Shown: positions 1 through 11,818, counted from the first letter of the stretch. The stretch is 64,000 nt of DNA from Arion vulgaris (GCA_020796225.1 CM036762.1:10489633-10553632); one strand, 5' to 3'. Numbers and translations are program-made. The notes: generated by a model not told the origin, from the sequence alone.

Positions 1-2285
1 TTACCTTGTAGTGGTGGGGAGGCTTGCGTGCTCCAATGATACAGTGAGCTAGGACGGCGGGAACTTATGTTCCCGGAAGGGTTAACCAAGCCGGAAAGGT
101 CACTGAAGAGGGGACAGACGAAGCATGGTCTCCTGGTCCTCCAGGTTGGGGGTTGGGCTTGGGACTAACGATCCCATCCTTTAAAAAATTAAAGTTACGG
201 AAACAACAACAAACATACAACTCATCTACAGGCATGAAGGGCTACCAGAGTCATTGACTCACATGACTGGAAGTGGTGAAAGCCGAAAGGAAGCTACTTT
301 CATGAGGACGGAAGTCCTGAATGTCAAAACCAAGACCAGAATTTGATGCTGGAATGTAAGAACAATGTACGAAACCGGAAAACTGTCACAAATAACAGCA
401 GAAATGAGAAGATATAATCTACATATCCTAGGGGTTAGCGAGAGCAGATGGACAGGAAATGGAAGAAGTACCACTGCAACAGGTGAAACAGTCCTTTTTC
501 TGGACGAGACGATGACCTACACCATGAAGGAGTAGCAGTAATCCTAAGAAAAGGCGTGGAAAAGTGTCTGTTAGAATGGAAACCTATCAGTAGCCGCTTG
601 ATTAAGATCAGACTAAAGGGGAAGCATACAAACATCACAATCCTACAATGCTATGCGCCAACTAATGATAGCGAAGATACAAAGAAAGACTCTTACTACG
701 AAAACCTACAAGCAGAATTAGACAAGTCACCATCCCATGATGTTATCATTGTTATGGGAGATCTAAATGCGAAGGTCGGACAAGATAACACGCATAGTTA
801 TAGAACTATGGGAAAATATGGATGTGGTATGATGAACGAAAATGGGAACGTTTAGTAAACTTCTGCAGCATGAACAATCTCGTTATAGGAGGAACCCTAT
901 TTCAACATTTAGATATCCACAAATTAACATGGTATTCCCCTAATGGCAGAGATAAAACCAAATAGACCATATAATGATCAATGGACCCTGGAGACGCTCG
1001 CTGCTAGATGTTGTAGTCAAGAGAGGTGCAGATGTTGGTAGTGACCACCACCTAGTCACAGCTTATGTCAAACTTAAACTAAGAAAACAGGACAACAGAA
1101 AACTTCCAAAAGAGGTTCGATGTGGATAGACTAAAAGACACGGAAGTAAGGGATAAGTTTATAATGCAGATAAAGAACAGATTCCAAGCCCTAGAAAGTA
1201 ATGAAACTACGGATGAAACTGACAACATAGATAGAACATGGGACAACATAGCATCTATATATAGCCAGAGCAGTGAAACATGTCTAAGGTACCGCACAAA
1301 GAAAAGAAAAGAATGGATAACACCAACAACATGGAAAATAATAGACAGCCGAAGAATATTAAAAAGAAATTGTTAGAAGCAAAGTCCGAAAGACTGAAAG
1401 CAAGATACCAAGAACAGTACAAAAGCGCAAGTAAAGAAATCAAACGGGCTGTGAGAGCTGACAAAGAATGTATGTTGAAGACCTGGCAGTGCAGGCAGAA
1501 GAAGCAGCAAAAAGTGTGATCAGGGAACAGTGTACAAAATTACAAAGCTAATAAGCGGGAAACATTACAGGAGATCAAATACTCTTATAAAGGATAAGAA
1601 TGGAATACTATTGACAACGGAAAAGGAACAAGAAATACGATGGACAGAGCATTTTAAAGAATTGCTAAATAGACCACCGCCAACGGTAGTAGCAGACATA
1701 CCAGAGCCAACAGAGGAATTAGAAATTGGCATTGAAACACCCAGCCGGGATGAGATCATTACAGCAATTAGATCTCTTAAGAATAACAAGGCACCAGGAA
1801 TGATAACTTAAACGCAGAACTATTCAAAATAGACCCAGAACTTGCAGCTAATATATTGCAAACCTTGTTTACTACTATATGGAATACCCAAATAATACCT
1901 GATGCATGGAACAGAGGAGTCATCATCAAGATCCCCAAAAAGGGCTCCTTGCCGATTGTAATAATTGGCGTGGAATAACACTGCTTTCTGTCCCAAGTAA
2001 AATCTTAAACAAAATCATCGTACAACGTATTACTGATGCTGTGGATAAGAAACTAAGAAAGGAACAAGCAGGATTTCGCAGAGGACGAGCTGATATGAGG
2101 CAAATATTTGCTCTTAGAAATATCATAGAGCAATGCACAGAATGGCAAAGCAAACTCATATCAACTTTGTAGATTTGAAAAGTTTGATTGCATACACTGA
2201 AAGTCTATCGTATCTTAAGATGGTATGGGAACTCTACGTGTTTGTTGTAAAATTTTATTCTGCTACAGCTTTGTTGAGTTGAAAA
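1..2285 (+). mobile_element. LINE (RTE-like non-LTR retrotransposon), 5' region, endonuclease and N-terminal RT, broken
   Basis: A degenerate LINE reads across several + frames. It starts with a GC-rich 5' leader. The APE-type endonuclease follows: WNVRTMYETG near 350, ESRWTG near 445, QCYAPTNDSED near 650 and MGDLNAKVGQ near 755. The reverse transcriptase start follows: KAPG near 1790, NNWRGITLLSVPSKILNKI near 1955, QAGFRRGRA near 2070 and the INFVDF segment near 2160. The reading frame changes at several points and has internal stops (for example near 345, 855 and 1810). The RT palm with its YADD box is absent. Similarity breaks off near 2285. Assignment to the RTE/SR2-like group is from memory of protein motifs. 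The element is dead. Confidence 0.85.
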
Positions 2286-2700
2286 TCTTCATGAACTAAA
2301 GTTTGAATGATTCTTCCGATATGTATTCTGATTCAGCATTATTTTAACACTGTCATGAGAAACTGCAATAAATAATTCTGAGATAAGGTTAGAGGCTGCA
2401 ATAATTTCTCCTACTCTCATCTGGAAACTCTCATTTCTGCAGAATGAGACGTACTCTGCCTTCTCAGCAAAGAGTTTCCAGGAGCTCTCATGCCCCTTTT
2501 AAACCTTATCATATATGGTTGGCTTGATATTAACTCGATCATTCTCAAGTGACTCAACATACCATCTTCTCCCTCAAACTAGAAGGTAAACCCTCAGATT
2601 CATAACTCCCTAAACATCCCTTGATGTTCATTATTAGAGACATCTATTTTCATTAAAAACATGAAAAGGCCAAGTTATTATGACTCTTCAGATGTGATTC
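2286..2700. other. Unassigned stretch between LINE fragments
   Basis: No reading frame, tandem repeat or family recognised here was found. It may be old repeat sequence. Confidence 0.4.
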
Positions 2701-2859
2701 TCGCCAATACACTCGTCCAAAATTTTTAACATTTTAAATTGAGACGGGACGAATTTGGGCAAATGACAGAACAATAGTCAAACTTCCGCTTATGCAACTG
2801 TCTCGCGAAAATCTAACATCCGATGGCAGACTACTCATCTCGAATCAAAACCTGACATG

Positions 2860-3180
2860 CGAATCAAGATGAAATACACTATCTATCCGCGACGCTGAGA
2901 TGACTGGACACTGTGCCAGCGACGATATAATAAAATGTCCATAGATCAAAACTGTACTAGAAGCATTGGACCTCATGGGAACCGCAAGCGTGGAAGACCT
3001 CCAAGACAAACATTGGAGGAGAAAGATAGAGCAAGAGGCTGAAGAAATGAACGATGGAAAAAAAAGAAAATCACCATCAATAAGGGAAGAATGAGGTATT
3101 TGTTGCTCAGTTCCTCTAACGCCAAGGTTGCACCAGGACAAAAGAGAAAACCTAATGTCTCCTGACACAAAGAGGCCAAT
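2860..3180 (+). mobile_element. LINE 3'-end fragment
   Basis: A decayed C-terminal LINE tail: an RxxGHxxxxD-like stretch near 2900, then GNRKRGRPPRQT near 2980-3015, followed by a charged tail and NAKVAPGQKRK near 3120. The order 'GH...GxRxRGRP' is typical of the last part of RTE-like ORF2 proteins. It is broken by stops near 3040 and 3093, and both ends are fuzzy. Confidence 0.6.
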
Positions 3181-3529
3181 GAACTTGTTATCTACAGGCC
3201 ATGAATGAATACCCCACAGCTAGAAACATGTTCAACATCAACATTATAACATATATGTGTATGTTATGTACAACAAGAAGAAGGAGATGAGTCGATATCG
3301 ACGAGAGAATATTATGTTGTTGTAATATTGTTAAGTTTTATATTTCACTGGTGATTATGAAAAGTTGAAATGGAAACTATCCTACTATTCACTCAACACA
3401 TAATGGCTTCAACGTGTGAACACATTTAAAGAAGTTGTTTAAAAAGACCCAATACTTAATGACACTATTACTATTTTCTTGTTCTCTATATATATCCTCT
3501 TCGTGTCACTTTTTGACATATAAGCGTTT

Positions 3530-4345
3530 CACAAGATATTTACATCGTTGCAGTTCCGCTGCCTTTCTACCAACTGTTTCCCATGTCAGGTTCCAATCTT
3601 TCTACTCTATTTCTACAGTTCTTCTCCATGTTTTATTTGGAAATCCACACCTTGTTTTCCCGTCCTCTATCAATCGGAGTGCTGTCCTAGCCAATGGCCC
3701 TGTTAGTATACGATATACATGACAAATCCACCTCCACTTTCGTCTTTTAATGAGGGTCTCCAGCGATGTCCATTTGCTATTGTATTTGGCAGAACATTTA
3801 TATGCTTTTTCTTAAACATTTATTTTGGAATTTCTCCAGCTTGTGTATGATGTTGGTGGTCATTTCCCAGCACTTATTACTGTATAATAACTCTCTCGTG
3901 TTACTCCTTCTATATATTTTAAGCTTTGATTTAACATTCAATCCTTGTGCTTTCCAGATTTTGTTGCACATAGCGAAAGTATGGCCTACTTTCTTGATTT
4001 CTCCCATGATGCCCTTTCATGAATCAACATCCTGCGATAATGTACTTCTCAGTTATACAAAATTTAGAATTTTCTCTATGATTCCCTTTTATAGCACAAT
4101 TGTGTTTTCTATTTTTTTTAAATCCCACATTACTTTCTTTTTTGCAATATTAATTTCAAGTTCTATTGTTTCAGATATTCTGGGAAGTGTATCTATTTTC
4201 ATGTGAACATCATTGTATCGACAGGCCACACGAATTATAACGTCTGCATAATCCAAATCTTCCAGTACTGAAGTAAATTTACACTGAATGCCTCTGTTGC
4301 TATCCTTTATCATTTTTTTCTCATTAGCCAATCTATGGCAAGGTT
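3530..4345 (-). mobile_element. LINE 3' half, RT palm to C-terminus, broken
   Basis: On the - strand a LINE reads from about 4330 (NRGIQCKFTSVLEDLDYADV, a YADD-box remnant, then INIAKKKVMW) through 4000 (MCNKIWKAQGLNVKSKLKI, KLEKFQNKCLRK) to about 3540, where a 'RTALR..GKTRCG.P' tail lies. Stops and frameshifts separate the pieces. A related tail occurs on the + strand near 23280-23665. Confidence 0.75.
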
Positions 4346-4402
4346 AAAGAAAAATGGTGAAAGAATATATCAATATCTCCTATTTGACCAGGAAGAACTC
4401 TG

Positions 4403-4560
4403 TCAGATGGCTATTGACATGTGCGGAAACCTACACATCTGAGATGGCTATTGACATGTGCGGAAATCTACACATCAGAGATGGCTATTGACATGTGCGG
4501 AAATCTACACATCTGAGATGGCTATTGACATGTGCGGAAATCTAAAATCGAGATGCATTG
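4403..4560. repeat. 37-bp tandem repeat, about 4 copies
   Basis: The unit contains 'gatggctattgacatgtg' and 'cggaaatctacacatc'. Three copies are nearly identical and the last decays near 4550-4600. No coding role is apparent. Confidence 0.85.
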
Positions 4561-6215
4561 ACAGGAAACCACATGAGATGATTGACATGTGCAAACTCAA
4601 ATCTGAGGGTGGTCAGATCAGATCAGATCTGGAGAAAACGAGGGATTGCCAACTAAGCGACATTGAAAGTCTGCATATAATGTTTTGATTACACTAACCA
4701 TTTTTGTTGTATTTCATAATGCCCGCGTATCTTCCATAAACATTCACTGTGCAGACTATCAAATGTATTTTCATTCAAAGTCAACAACCACCATATGGAT
4801 GGAAATATGTCATTCATTGCTTTGTTGTGTTTTTTTCCTAGTTCTGGGACCGGTACATTTTCTAATTATCAAATAATGATGATTTATTGAACTAATTTTA
4901 AACATAATATCTCTCTGCACCGCTTCTAACATTGATTATTTATTTTACAATACGTTTACTTTTTTCTCTGGCCCAATATTTTGAGTTTGAAAATAGATAT
5001 TATTCAATTAAAACAGATTACAAATGTGTAAACAGCGTGTCAAATACTTTACAATTAGAATTTGTTTAGAAAAAACGTACTGACATGTCATATCGTTTTT
5101 TAAATATTATTTTAAAATACATTGGCGCACCACTAGAAAACTCTCAGTGTACCACATGTGCCACGCGTGCCGTTGATCGAGAATAACATCGCTAAAACAA
5201 AAGTCACATAATAGAAATAGAAGATCCCATTGTTCGTTCACATGCCAGGGAGCAGGTCTAGACGCACACAGATGATCTTAAATCCATTAGCAATGACAGA
5301 AGCCCAAGGTGGGGTACCATTTCTAAGAATCTGATGAACATAGGCACCGATACAACTAGTCTTGAAGTGAAACCATGATACTTTGCATTTGTTTATTCTG
5401 ACATTGCGTTGAACAATGCTTTGGAAGTTGCATATTCGATTCTTAATAACATATTCACTTTTTGTTTCAATTTTCCTTCATAATGTTCCAACGGTCTATC
5501 GTTTGAGAAACGTACGGGCGATACTTGAGAAGTTCTGCCGAAGTCGAATGTTAGCGATTGCGATTACATCAATATTTAATTAGAATGGTCGAAGGCTGTG
5601 CCGTTTAGCATCTCCTGTTATCTGGCATAAGTCCAATATTTAATATCCCTTTTCGTTTCTTCATAGAAACCAATATTTGACAACAAATTTTCAATGTTTT
5701 GTGAAAATTCAAAAGGCCACAAGTCGATGTCACGCGCTTGCTTTAACTCATATGTCTTTTGTCATTCGACCGACCAGGATCACGTGCTAAAGTTGTGGTT
5801 TTTTTTAAAGAGTCTGGTTCATTGTTTTCCAAACTGGATATGATAAGTTGTGGAAGGCTTTTAGTTGAGATGTTAATGTCATGTCTGCTTTCAGTCTCCT
5901 TATCAAATACAAATAATGCTTTTCTTTAGCTGTAGTATTGTAATGGTTGAAGAGGAATCTATACAAGAAACAGAAACTGAGTGACTCAATGGTGCTTTCA
6001 TTCAGTTGATAATATAACGTCCTTCATGCATGAATTTATTGTCAATAGAATGTTTAGATGTATCATACAACAGTACTGGGAAACCAATTGAACGATAGAT
6101 GATTGCCAAGCAATTTATAGACAAACAGATCGACATAAAGATGGACAGACATACGGATAAGTTTGAAGTTTTAGTTAGACACATACATACACACATATAT
6201 ACAAGCACACATACA
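4561..6215. other. AT-rich intergenic DNA without a recognised gene
   Basis: Only short chance reading frames are present. No splice-supported exon, tRNA-like fold or tandem array was found. Confidence 0.5.
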
Positions 6216-6217
6216 CA

Positions 6218-6800
6218 CATGATAATTTAGGTAGTAATTTTGATTGCACAGGAAATATTAAAAAAGAAATTATGATACGAATTGGTAAAGCAGCATCAGC
6301 TTTTAAAAGTCTAAATAAAATATGGAAATGCAAGTTATATAGTATTACAACTAAATTACAAATTTTCAATTCAAATGTTGTATCAATCCTAACATGTGCG
6401 AGCGAGAGTTGGAAAATCACTAAAGATATGGAAAGCAAGTTGAATGCATATGAAAATAGATGTCTGCGGAAAATAATGAATATAAAATGGATTAATTCAG
6501 GAGAAGTGATGAAATCAGAGAGATTTCTGGTCAACCACCAGTGACAACTGTTATAAGAAGGAGAAGATGGAGATATGTTGGACACAACTTGAGGAGAAAT
6601 GATCAACGAATATCAAAGCAGGCATTGAAGTGGGATGCAAAGGGTTCAAGAAAGAGAGGACAACCTAAGGAGACCCTGCAACGAACTTTGCTGAGAGAGG
6701 CAGGAAATATCGGTCTCAGTTCCATGGAGGAGATTGAGCGAGTTTCTCAGGATAGAGCGGTATGGAGAAATTGCTTGCAGGCCTTATGTAACGTATAACG
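6218..6800 (+). mobile_element. LINE 3' end, same family as 57872-58470 (-)
   Basis: C-terminal LINE protein in two frames: MIRIGKAASAFKSLNKIWK near 6272, CASESWKITKDMESKLNAYE near 6395, then after a break at 6540 VIRRRRWRYVGHNLRR and RGQPKETLQRTLLREAGNIG, ending at LQALCNV near 6795. The segment ends with 'acggtacgagaggaattatt', and the other copies end the same way. It is 5'-truncated and frameshifted. Confidence 0.8.
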
Positions 6801-6904
6801 GTACGAGAGGAATTATTTATACACACAACACACACACACACATGAGCACATTCACATATATAAATATGTATATATAAACATTCAGACAAACAGATAAAAA
6901 GCTT

Positions 6905-6936
6905 TTATATATATATAAACATTCAAACAGATAAAG

Positions 6937-6976
<40 letters not shown>

Positions 6977-6997
6977 ATTCATACAAACAGATAAAAG

Positions 6998-7045
<48 letters not shown>
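6905..7045. repeat. (TA)n microsatellite with interspersed 26-bp spacer
   Basis: Long TA runs alternate with 'aaacattcaaacagataaa' spacers, and a short GA run follows. A low-complexity expansion. Confidence 0.95.
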
Positions 7046-7047
<2 letters not shown>

Positions 7048-7167
7048 GAGAGAGAGATGCCAGCCAAAAGTGTCCATCAAAAGTAACGAAAGTTACAACG
7101 TAACAAATTGTATTATATCTTTATTCCGTAACTAGCAACAATATAGACTGTACTAAAGAAACAAGAA

Positions 7168-7572
7168 CGCCCGAATGGTTACCGGGGCCCAAATCGGAGT
7201 GTAAGAAATAGAACCACTGTTACCGACCACGCATGTCCTATAAAAGGGGATTAAGGAGGTAGGGCGTGGGGCTAGCTACCCCACCCTGTAAAAAACACTA
7301 GATGGCTACAGAAACCACAACCAGGGAAATTCATAGTTCGCCACCCGAGGAAGCAAGAAGAACTCCACATGGAGGGAAGATGGAATGCAAGAAAATGGGG
7401 AGAGTGGGAGATCTGGAAAAAATCCTTGGATAGGCGTGCTTGGAAGGTCTTGGTTGCGGACCTATGCTTGGAAGGTCTTGCTTGGAAGGTCTTGCTTGGA
7501 AGGTCTTGCTTGGAAGGTCTTGGTTGTGGACCTATTTCTCCCTAAGGACAAAGAGTGAAGAAGAAGAAGAAG
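7168..7572 (+). mobile_element. SINE-A, long-tail variant, with TSD
   Basis: Head 'cccgaatggttaccggggcc' followed by the family's central domain (aatagaaccactgttacc). The 3' end is a GAAGAAGAA tail. It is bounded by a 13-bp direct repeat AAAGAAACAAGAA at 7155-7167 and 7573-7585, the mark of target-primed insertion. The tail after about 7290 matches the - strand copy at 45110-45374 and not the shorter A copies. Confidence 0.85.
7436..7545 (+). repeat. 15-bp subrepeat inside SINE-A tail
   Basis: The motif 'gcttggaaggtcttg' is repeated about five times; two longer units continue as 'gttg.ggacctat'. The second long-tail SINE copy (45110-45374, minus) has a single related unit, so the expansion arose in or after this insertion. 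Confidence 0.85.
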
Positions 7573-7607
7573 AAAGAAACAAGAAAGAGATTCTAAAGTG
7601 TCTTAAA

Positions 7608-7700
7608 ACAAAGGATTGACTTCATTGCACTGGGGTTTACATCATGTAGCCCGGTCCCACTCCGCAATATTTGCACGCCACATGTTGAGAGTATAATATG
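7608..7700 (+). mobile_element. SINE-F fragment
   Basis: Starts 'attgacttcattgcact', as in the copies at 39285-39530 and 54345-54595. Only the first 90 bases are recognisable. Confidence 0.55.
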
Positions 7701-7828
7701 AGGTTAAATAGTATGAAGAAGTGTAACTTCTGAGGACATGTATATTTTCTACTGGCAAAATTATGACCCATAATCATAGGCTATTACACACATATTAAGA
7801 ATATAAATCAAGATTGTCTTACTATGGG

Positions 7829-8727
7829 AAACAGAACAAGGATGTACCCTGCACAGGCCTACCCCTGCTGACACACGTCATCCGGTGCACATGGAAATAA
7901 AAGAGAAACAGGAAATATATTAAATAGAGAAAAATCTTGGATGTGTCAGAACGAGGACTGTATTCAACAGGTGTGTTCACGTGAAGACATTGAACCCGGT
8001 GAAGAATGGATAACAATGTCAAAACAGAAATCAATACATCATTTTCTGTATGTATCAAACTTGAAAGAGAATGCAGACTAGAAGATCAAGTGGTCGTAGA
8101 GGCAGACTTTCAGGCGTTGATTTCTGAGAACTCGTCTGAGAACGATATAATCATTTATACAGATGGATCAGTGGTTCAACATGTGCTGAGCTCATAGGCG
8201 TTTACTGCCCAAGTCAAGGGGGATATTGTGAAGTAAGGCAGTAGTGGTTTTGCCGTCACTACAAGTGATCATCAACAGCATTTTTATACCTACTTTGTGT
8301 TACCAGAGCCAAACATGGACAATGAGCAAAGCGCAGTCACAAAAATAACTACATGTGAAATGCGTTGCCTGAGAAAAGTTACTAACAACACCAGAAAAGA
8401 CAGAGTCACCAACATCAGCATAAGAAAGAAAGTTGGCACAGAACCTTGCTTGAATTACATTGAGAAACAAAGATTGAAGTGGTTTGGTCACTTAATAAGA
8501 ATGCATCCAAACTCCACAGTATACAGAGTCTTCTACAACAGAACATCGGGAAAGAAGGCAAGAGGAAGACCACAGAAAAAATGATTAGATGGCGTAGCAG
8601 AATCCTGTGAAAGAGCAAAAATAACAATCACACAAGCCACCAGAACAGCGCAAGACAAAAACAGAAAACCACGACACTGGGCAACAACCCGCTAGCAGTG
8701 TGACGACAAAAGAAGATGAAGACAAAT
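7829..8727 (+). mobile_element. LINE fragment: RNase H-like scrap and C-terminal tail, with TSD-like flanks
   Basis: Near 8145 an IIIYTDGSV segment resembles the first RNase H motif of LINE ORF2 proteins. From 8297 to 8720 a C-terminal tail reads TCEMRCLRKVTNNTRKDR, LNYIEKQRLKWFGHLIRM and GKKARGRPQKK, then non-coding 3' sequence ending near AAGAAGATGAAGAC. The 10-bp motif CTTACTATGG precedes it (near 7818-7828) and follows it (8731-8740), consistent with a target-site duplication. The RNase H scrap may belong to a different element from the tail. Confidence 0.7.
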
Positions 8728-8740
8728 GATCTTACTATGG

Positions 8741-10047
8741 GGGTCAAAAGGCTCATGAGGTCATAGTGGTAACATGAGCCAGGGTTAGCGAGGGGCGCGC
8801 TAACCAAGACCCTGCCCCTAACCTCCACGCGGTGACCCTGGAAACAGACTATGGTTCTGGTCTGGCTAAGAGGGGCAGGGATCGGGGAGAGAAAACTACT
8901 GGTAGGGTAGCAGTGCAAGTACGGAAACACGATAAAGATACATACAAAGAAAATGCACAAATCTCCTGACCGATGTCCAACAAGATATTGCCCAAGTCCC
9001 TGAACGCAAAGAAACAGCAACGAAACGTCTCAGACATGGATGAGAGGTGCATCCAGTGACCAAACGTATGCCCACGTAAGGAGAAGCTCGAAGCCCTGAG
9101 GAGGGGGCAAACATTGCCAGCCCGTCGGCAAGAATAAATAAGACAGGACCGTAACGAATAAAAGTCTACCCTCGTGTTGGTGCGAGAGAAGATTGCAGCT
9201 GACCCAGCATTGGTAGCCCGGTGCAGATACATGTACTGGGCAAGGTTTGCCGAGCGCAAAAGAACAAGTTGCGTTTAGTGCATAACGAAACTACCCGCCC
9301 TGGGAAAACCGTGCAAGGTACTGTGCGATTAAAATTAACATCCCCGGAAGAACTGAGGTTGGTGATGCCTAACGGAACTGCCAGCCTTGGGGCAACCGGG
9401 CAAGGTTCGATTGCAATCGTAACTAACATCCCCGGAATAACTGGGGCGGGTGATGGCGGCGAGCGCAAAATCCTCAGTTACGCTGATAGTGCCGACTGAA
9501 ACGACCCTCTACATTGTTTGTACTCGGCCCCATGCCAGTGCTTTCGAGGTTAATTGCAAATTGCCACGTACCGATACGCGTCTAGAAGAGGCTGAGAATG
9601 TTCCTTCCCGGATCAAACTCAAAAATGTACGGTAAAGCAAGGCCGACAATGTACGGATCAAACAGGAAGTTCGGGTCTGAACATTGGCGAAGGCCGATAC
9701 TTTACACGGTGTCTTATATACGAGTAAGACGCCGTCCGAGGATAAGCTTACAAGCCCCGAGAAATATTTCTCAGTCAGAACGGGCATAAACAGCGTAACT
9801 CACTGTCCCGGCGTAGATCACAAAGCCCAAAATACGGCAAAGCTGATCGTACCCTGGGGAAAGCTCACCCTAGTAAATCAAAAGCTGGCTGAAAACGAAC
9901 ACCCCACCGAAGGATAAGCAACTGGGCTCCAATAGGTGCTGAAGGCTGGTGCACGTACATTACGTTCGGATGTTTGGCTGTTTATATATCACAATGAGAA
10001 TGATTAAAACAGGCCTAGAACGATCGAAGAAGAAGAAGAAAGAAGAA
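8741..10047 (+). mobile_element. 1.3-kb GC-rich non-coding retroposon, copy 1
   Basis: Flanked by a 13-bp direct repeat GATCTTACTATGG at 8728-8740 and 10048-10060. It starts 'gggtcaaaaggctcatgagg' and ends in GAAGAAGAAGAAAGAAGAA. An equal-length copy lies inverted at 31450-32755 with its own TSD. No reading frame longer than about 140 codons is present and none resembles a known protein. The base composition is clearly richer in G and C than the surroundings. The tail (atatcacaatgagaatgatt ... gaagaagaag) resembles the tails of SINE-A and SINE-B. Inside lie two diverged direct repeats around 'aacatccccggaa'. Confidence 0.85.
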
Positions 10048-10264
10048 GATCTTACTATGGAAATCATTGTAGTAACTAAAGCGATGGTCTGGCTGGAATG
10101 ACAGACTTTTATCCATGCATGTTTTCTCAGTGACTCAATGAGTATGCTCAGGAAGATTGAAACAGGATGAGCTCAAAGAAAAGGGTGGAAGTCGATGAAG
10201 CTGTCTTGGCTGATAAAAACCAGTTTTATTTTTGTGCCAGGGCATGTAGTTGTAAAGTTGCATG

Positions 10265-10420
10265 TATAGCTGCTGTAGAATAGATTATTGGTTATTGGTT
10301 ACTAAACTGACGTCATTGCACTCCGGGCACACCCATAGGTGCCCAGTCTCCCCAACAGATATCGAAGAGTATGCATACTGATGGTTTCGGTGGCTCGCTG
10401 ATTAAATACACTCTGCCGCT
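10265..10420 (-). mobile_element. Repeat H fragment (SINE-like)
   Basis: On the - strand it matches 28690-28850 and 44870-45015: 'cacctatgggtttgc/gtgtgcc' and 'cagttcagtaaccaataacc'. Two or more dispersed copies show that it is mobile; the ends are not resolved. Confidence 0.5.
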
Positions 10421-10629
10421 CTTGCATTCAGTTCTAATTGTACAAAGGGTAGCTCCAAACTGCTTAAATCGCTGAATCGATTCACCATCTATTTTAGTAT
10501 CCAATAGACTGTCGCGAAGAGACAGAAGAACAACCCCCTTATACATCTACAACTTCCCAACAATCTATGCTGTTGATGCAGATAGAAAGTGGCAAGCAAT
10601 GGGCCAGGTTGATATTCTGAATTCCCTAA

Positions 10630-10875
10630 GAAAGAGAAAGAAGATATGCAAATAATTCAAGAAATGGTGGTGAATCTGCAACTCTAACTAGACTGCAAGA
10701 ATACCAAATTAAATGTGGTGTAGCTAGATAAGAACACTATACTGGTAGCCAAAGAAGAATAGTAAATCAACAATTGCAGTCTTTAGTTGCAACACGCTGA
10801 GAGGCATACTGAGGAAGAGAGCGTAGCACTTATTGACTAATTGGCTGGATGTGCAACGATGATGATCTGAAGAAT
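10630..10875 (+). mobile_element. LINE-tail repeat G
   Basis: Matches 58740-58960: 'agactgcaagaataccaa', 'gtgtagctag', 'aagaacactat', ending in GATGATGATC. The family probably derives from the 3' end of the RNase H-bearing LINE at 27540-28320. Confidence 0.65.
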
Positions 10876-10954
10876 AAATTAAAAAGAAAATACAAGCTAT
10901 GTTGTAAGCGCTGACTCACGTAGAGATTCGCATTGGCTGGCTACTACATCTAGT

Positions 10955-11166
10955 TTTTTTGGGTTTTTTCGATTCAGAAGCACTTGAGCTTTTCAGCTCT
11001 TCGGCTCGGTGCCATGGACATCGTAACCCTTCGGTTTTGGTGCCACGAACACCGTAAATCTGGGGAATCTGTGGCTTTTTCTGCCATCCCGCGGAATTGA
11101 ACCCGCACACACAGAGGGATAGTCACCAGTAGTCCAACGCGCTACGAACACGCTGGGCAGACGGGC
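10955..11166 (-). mobile_element. SINE-E, tRNA-derived, complete with TSD
   Basis: Reading on the - strand: a tRNA-like head 'gcccagcgtgttcgtagcgc', a B-box GGTTCAATTCC, a body with 'ttacggtgttcgtggcacc' and an A-rich end. A 12-bp duplication ACTACATCTAGT lies at 10943-10954 and 11167-11178. Copies at 38870-39082, 61193-61402 and 63701-63903 define the same ends. Confidence 0.9.
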
Positions 11167-11263
11167 ACTACATCTAGTAGAGAACTTTAGCTATAAAATC
11201 CAACCAACAATGAGCTAAGCGGAAAAGCAGGAGCTAGAAAAATTACATTTAGAGAAGATTTAA

Positions 11264-11742
11264 AAGTAAAGATTAACTATATATGATAGACATGGACGAA
11301 GCTGCAATAAATAGCGAAATAGCTAACAATAGAAGTAAAGATTAACTATATATGATAGACATGGACGAAGCTGCAATAAATAGCGAAATAGCTAACAATA
11401 GAAGTAAAGATTAACTATATATGATAGACACGGACGAAGCTGCAATAAATAGCGAAATAGCTAACAATAGAAGTAAAGATTAACTATATATGATAGACAC
11501 GGACGAAGCTGCAATAAATAGCGAAATAGCTAACAATAGAAGTAAAGATTAACTATATATGATAGACATGGACGAAGCTGCAATAAATAGCGAAATAGCT
11601 AACAATAGAAGTAAAGATTAACTATATATGATAGACATGGACGAAGCTGCAATAAATAGCGAAATAGCTAACAATAGAAGTAAAGATTAACTATATATGA
11701 TAGACATGGACGAAGCTGCAATAAATAGCGAAATAGCTAACA
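11264..11742. repeat. 69-bp tandem array, 7 copies, nearly identical
   Basis: The unit contains 'taactatatatgatagaca', 'ggacgaagctgcaataaat' and 'agcgaaatagctaacaat'. Spacing between 'attaactat' occurrences is exactly 69. The only recurrent change is gacatgg/gacacgg. Each unit contains stop codons, so it is not coding. Confidence 0.95.
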
Positions 11743-11818
11743 AAAAAAACATAGAAATAAAAAAAACGGAATGAGTTGCTGATGACATTGCTCCAACCAA
11801 ATTTTAAAAGACAAAAAC

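Noticed and set aside
3766..4206. + strand hydrophobic frame of 146 codons, possible membrane protein
   Set aside because: It is the complement of a LINE RT region on the - strand.
8006..8197. Small gene with a TDGS motif
   Set aside because: It matches the RNase H start of LINE proteins and stops quickly.
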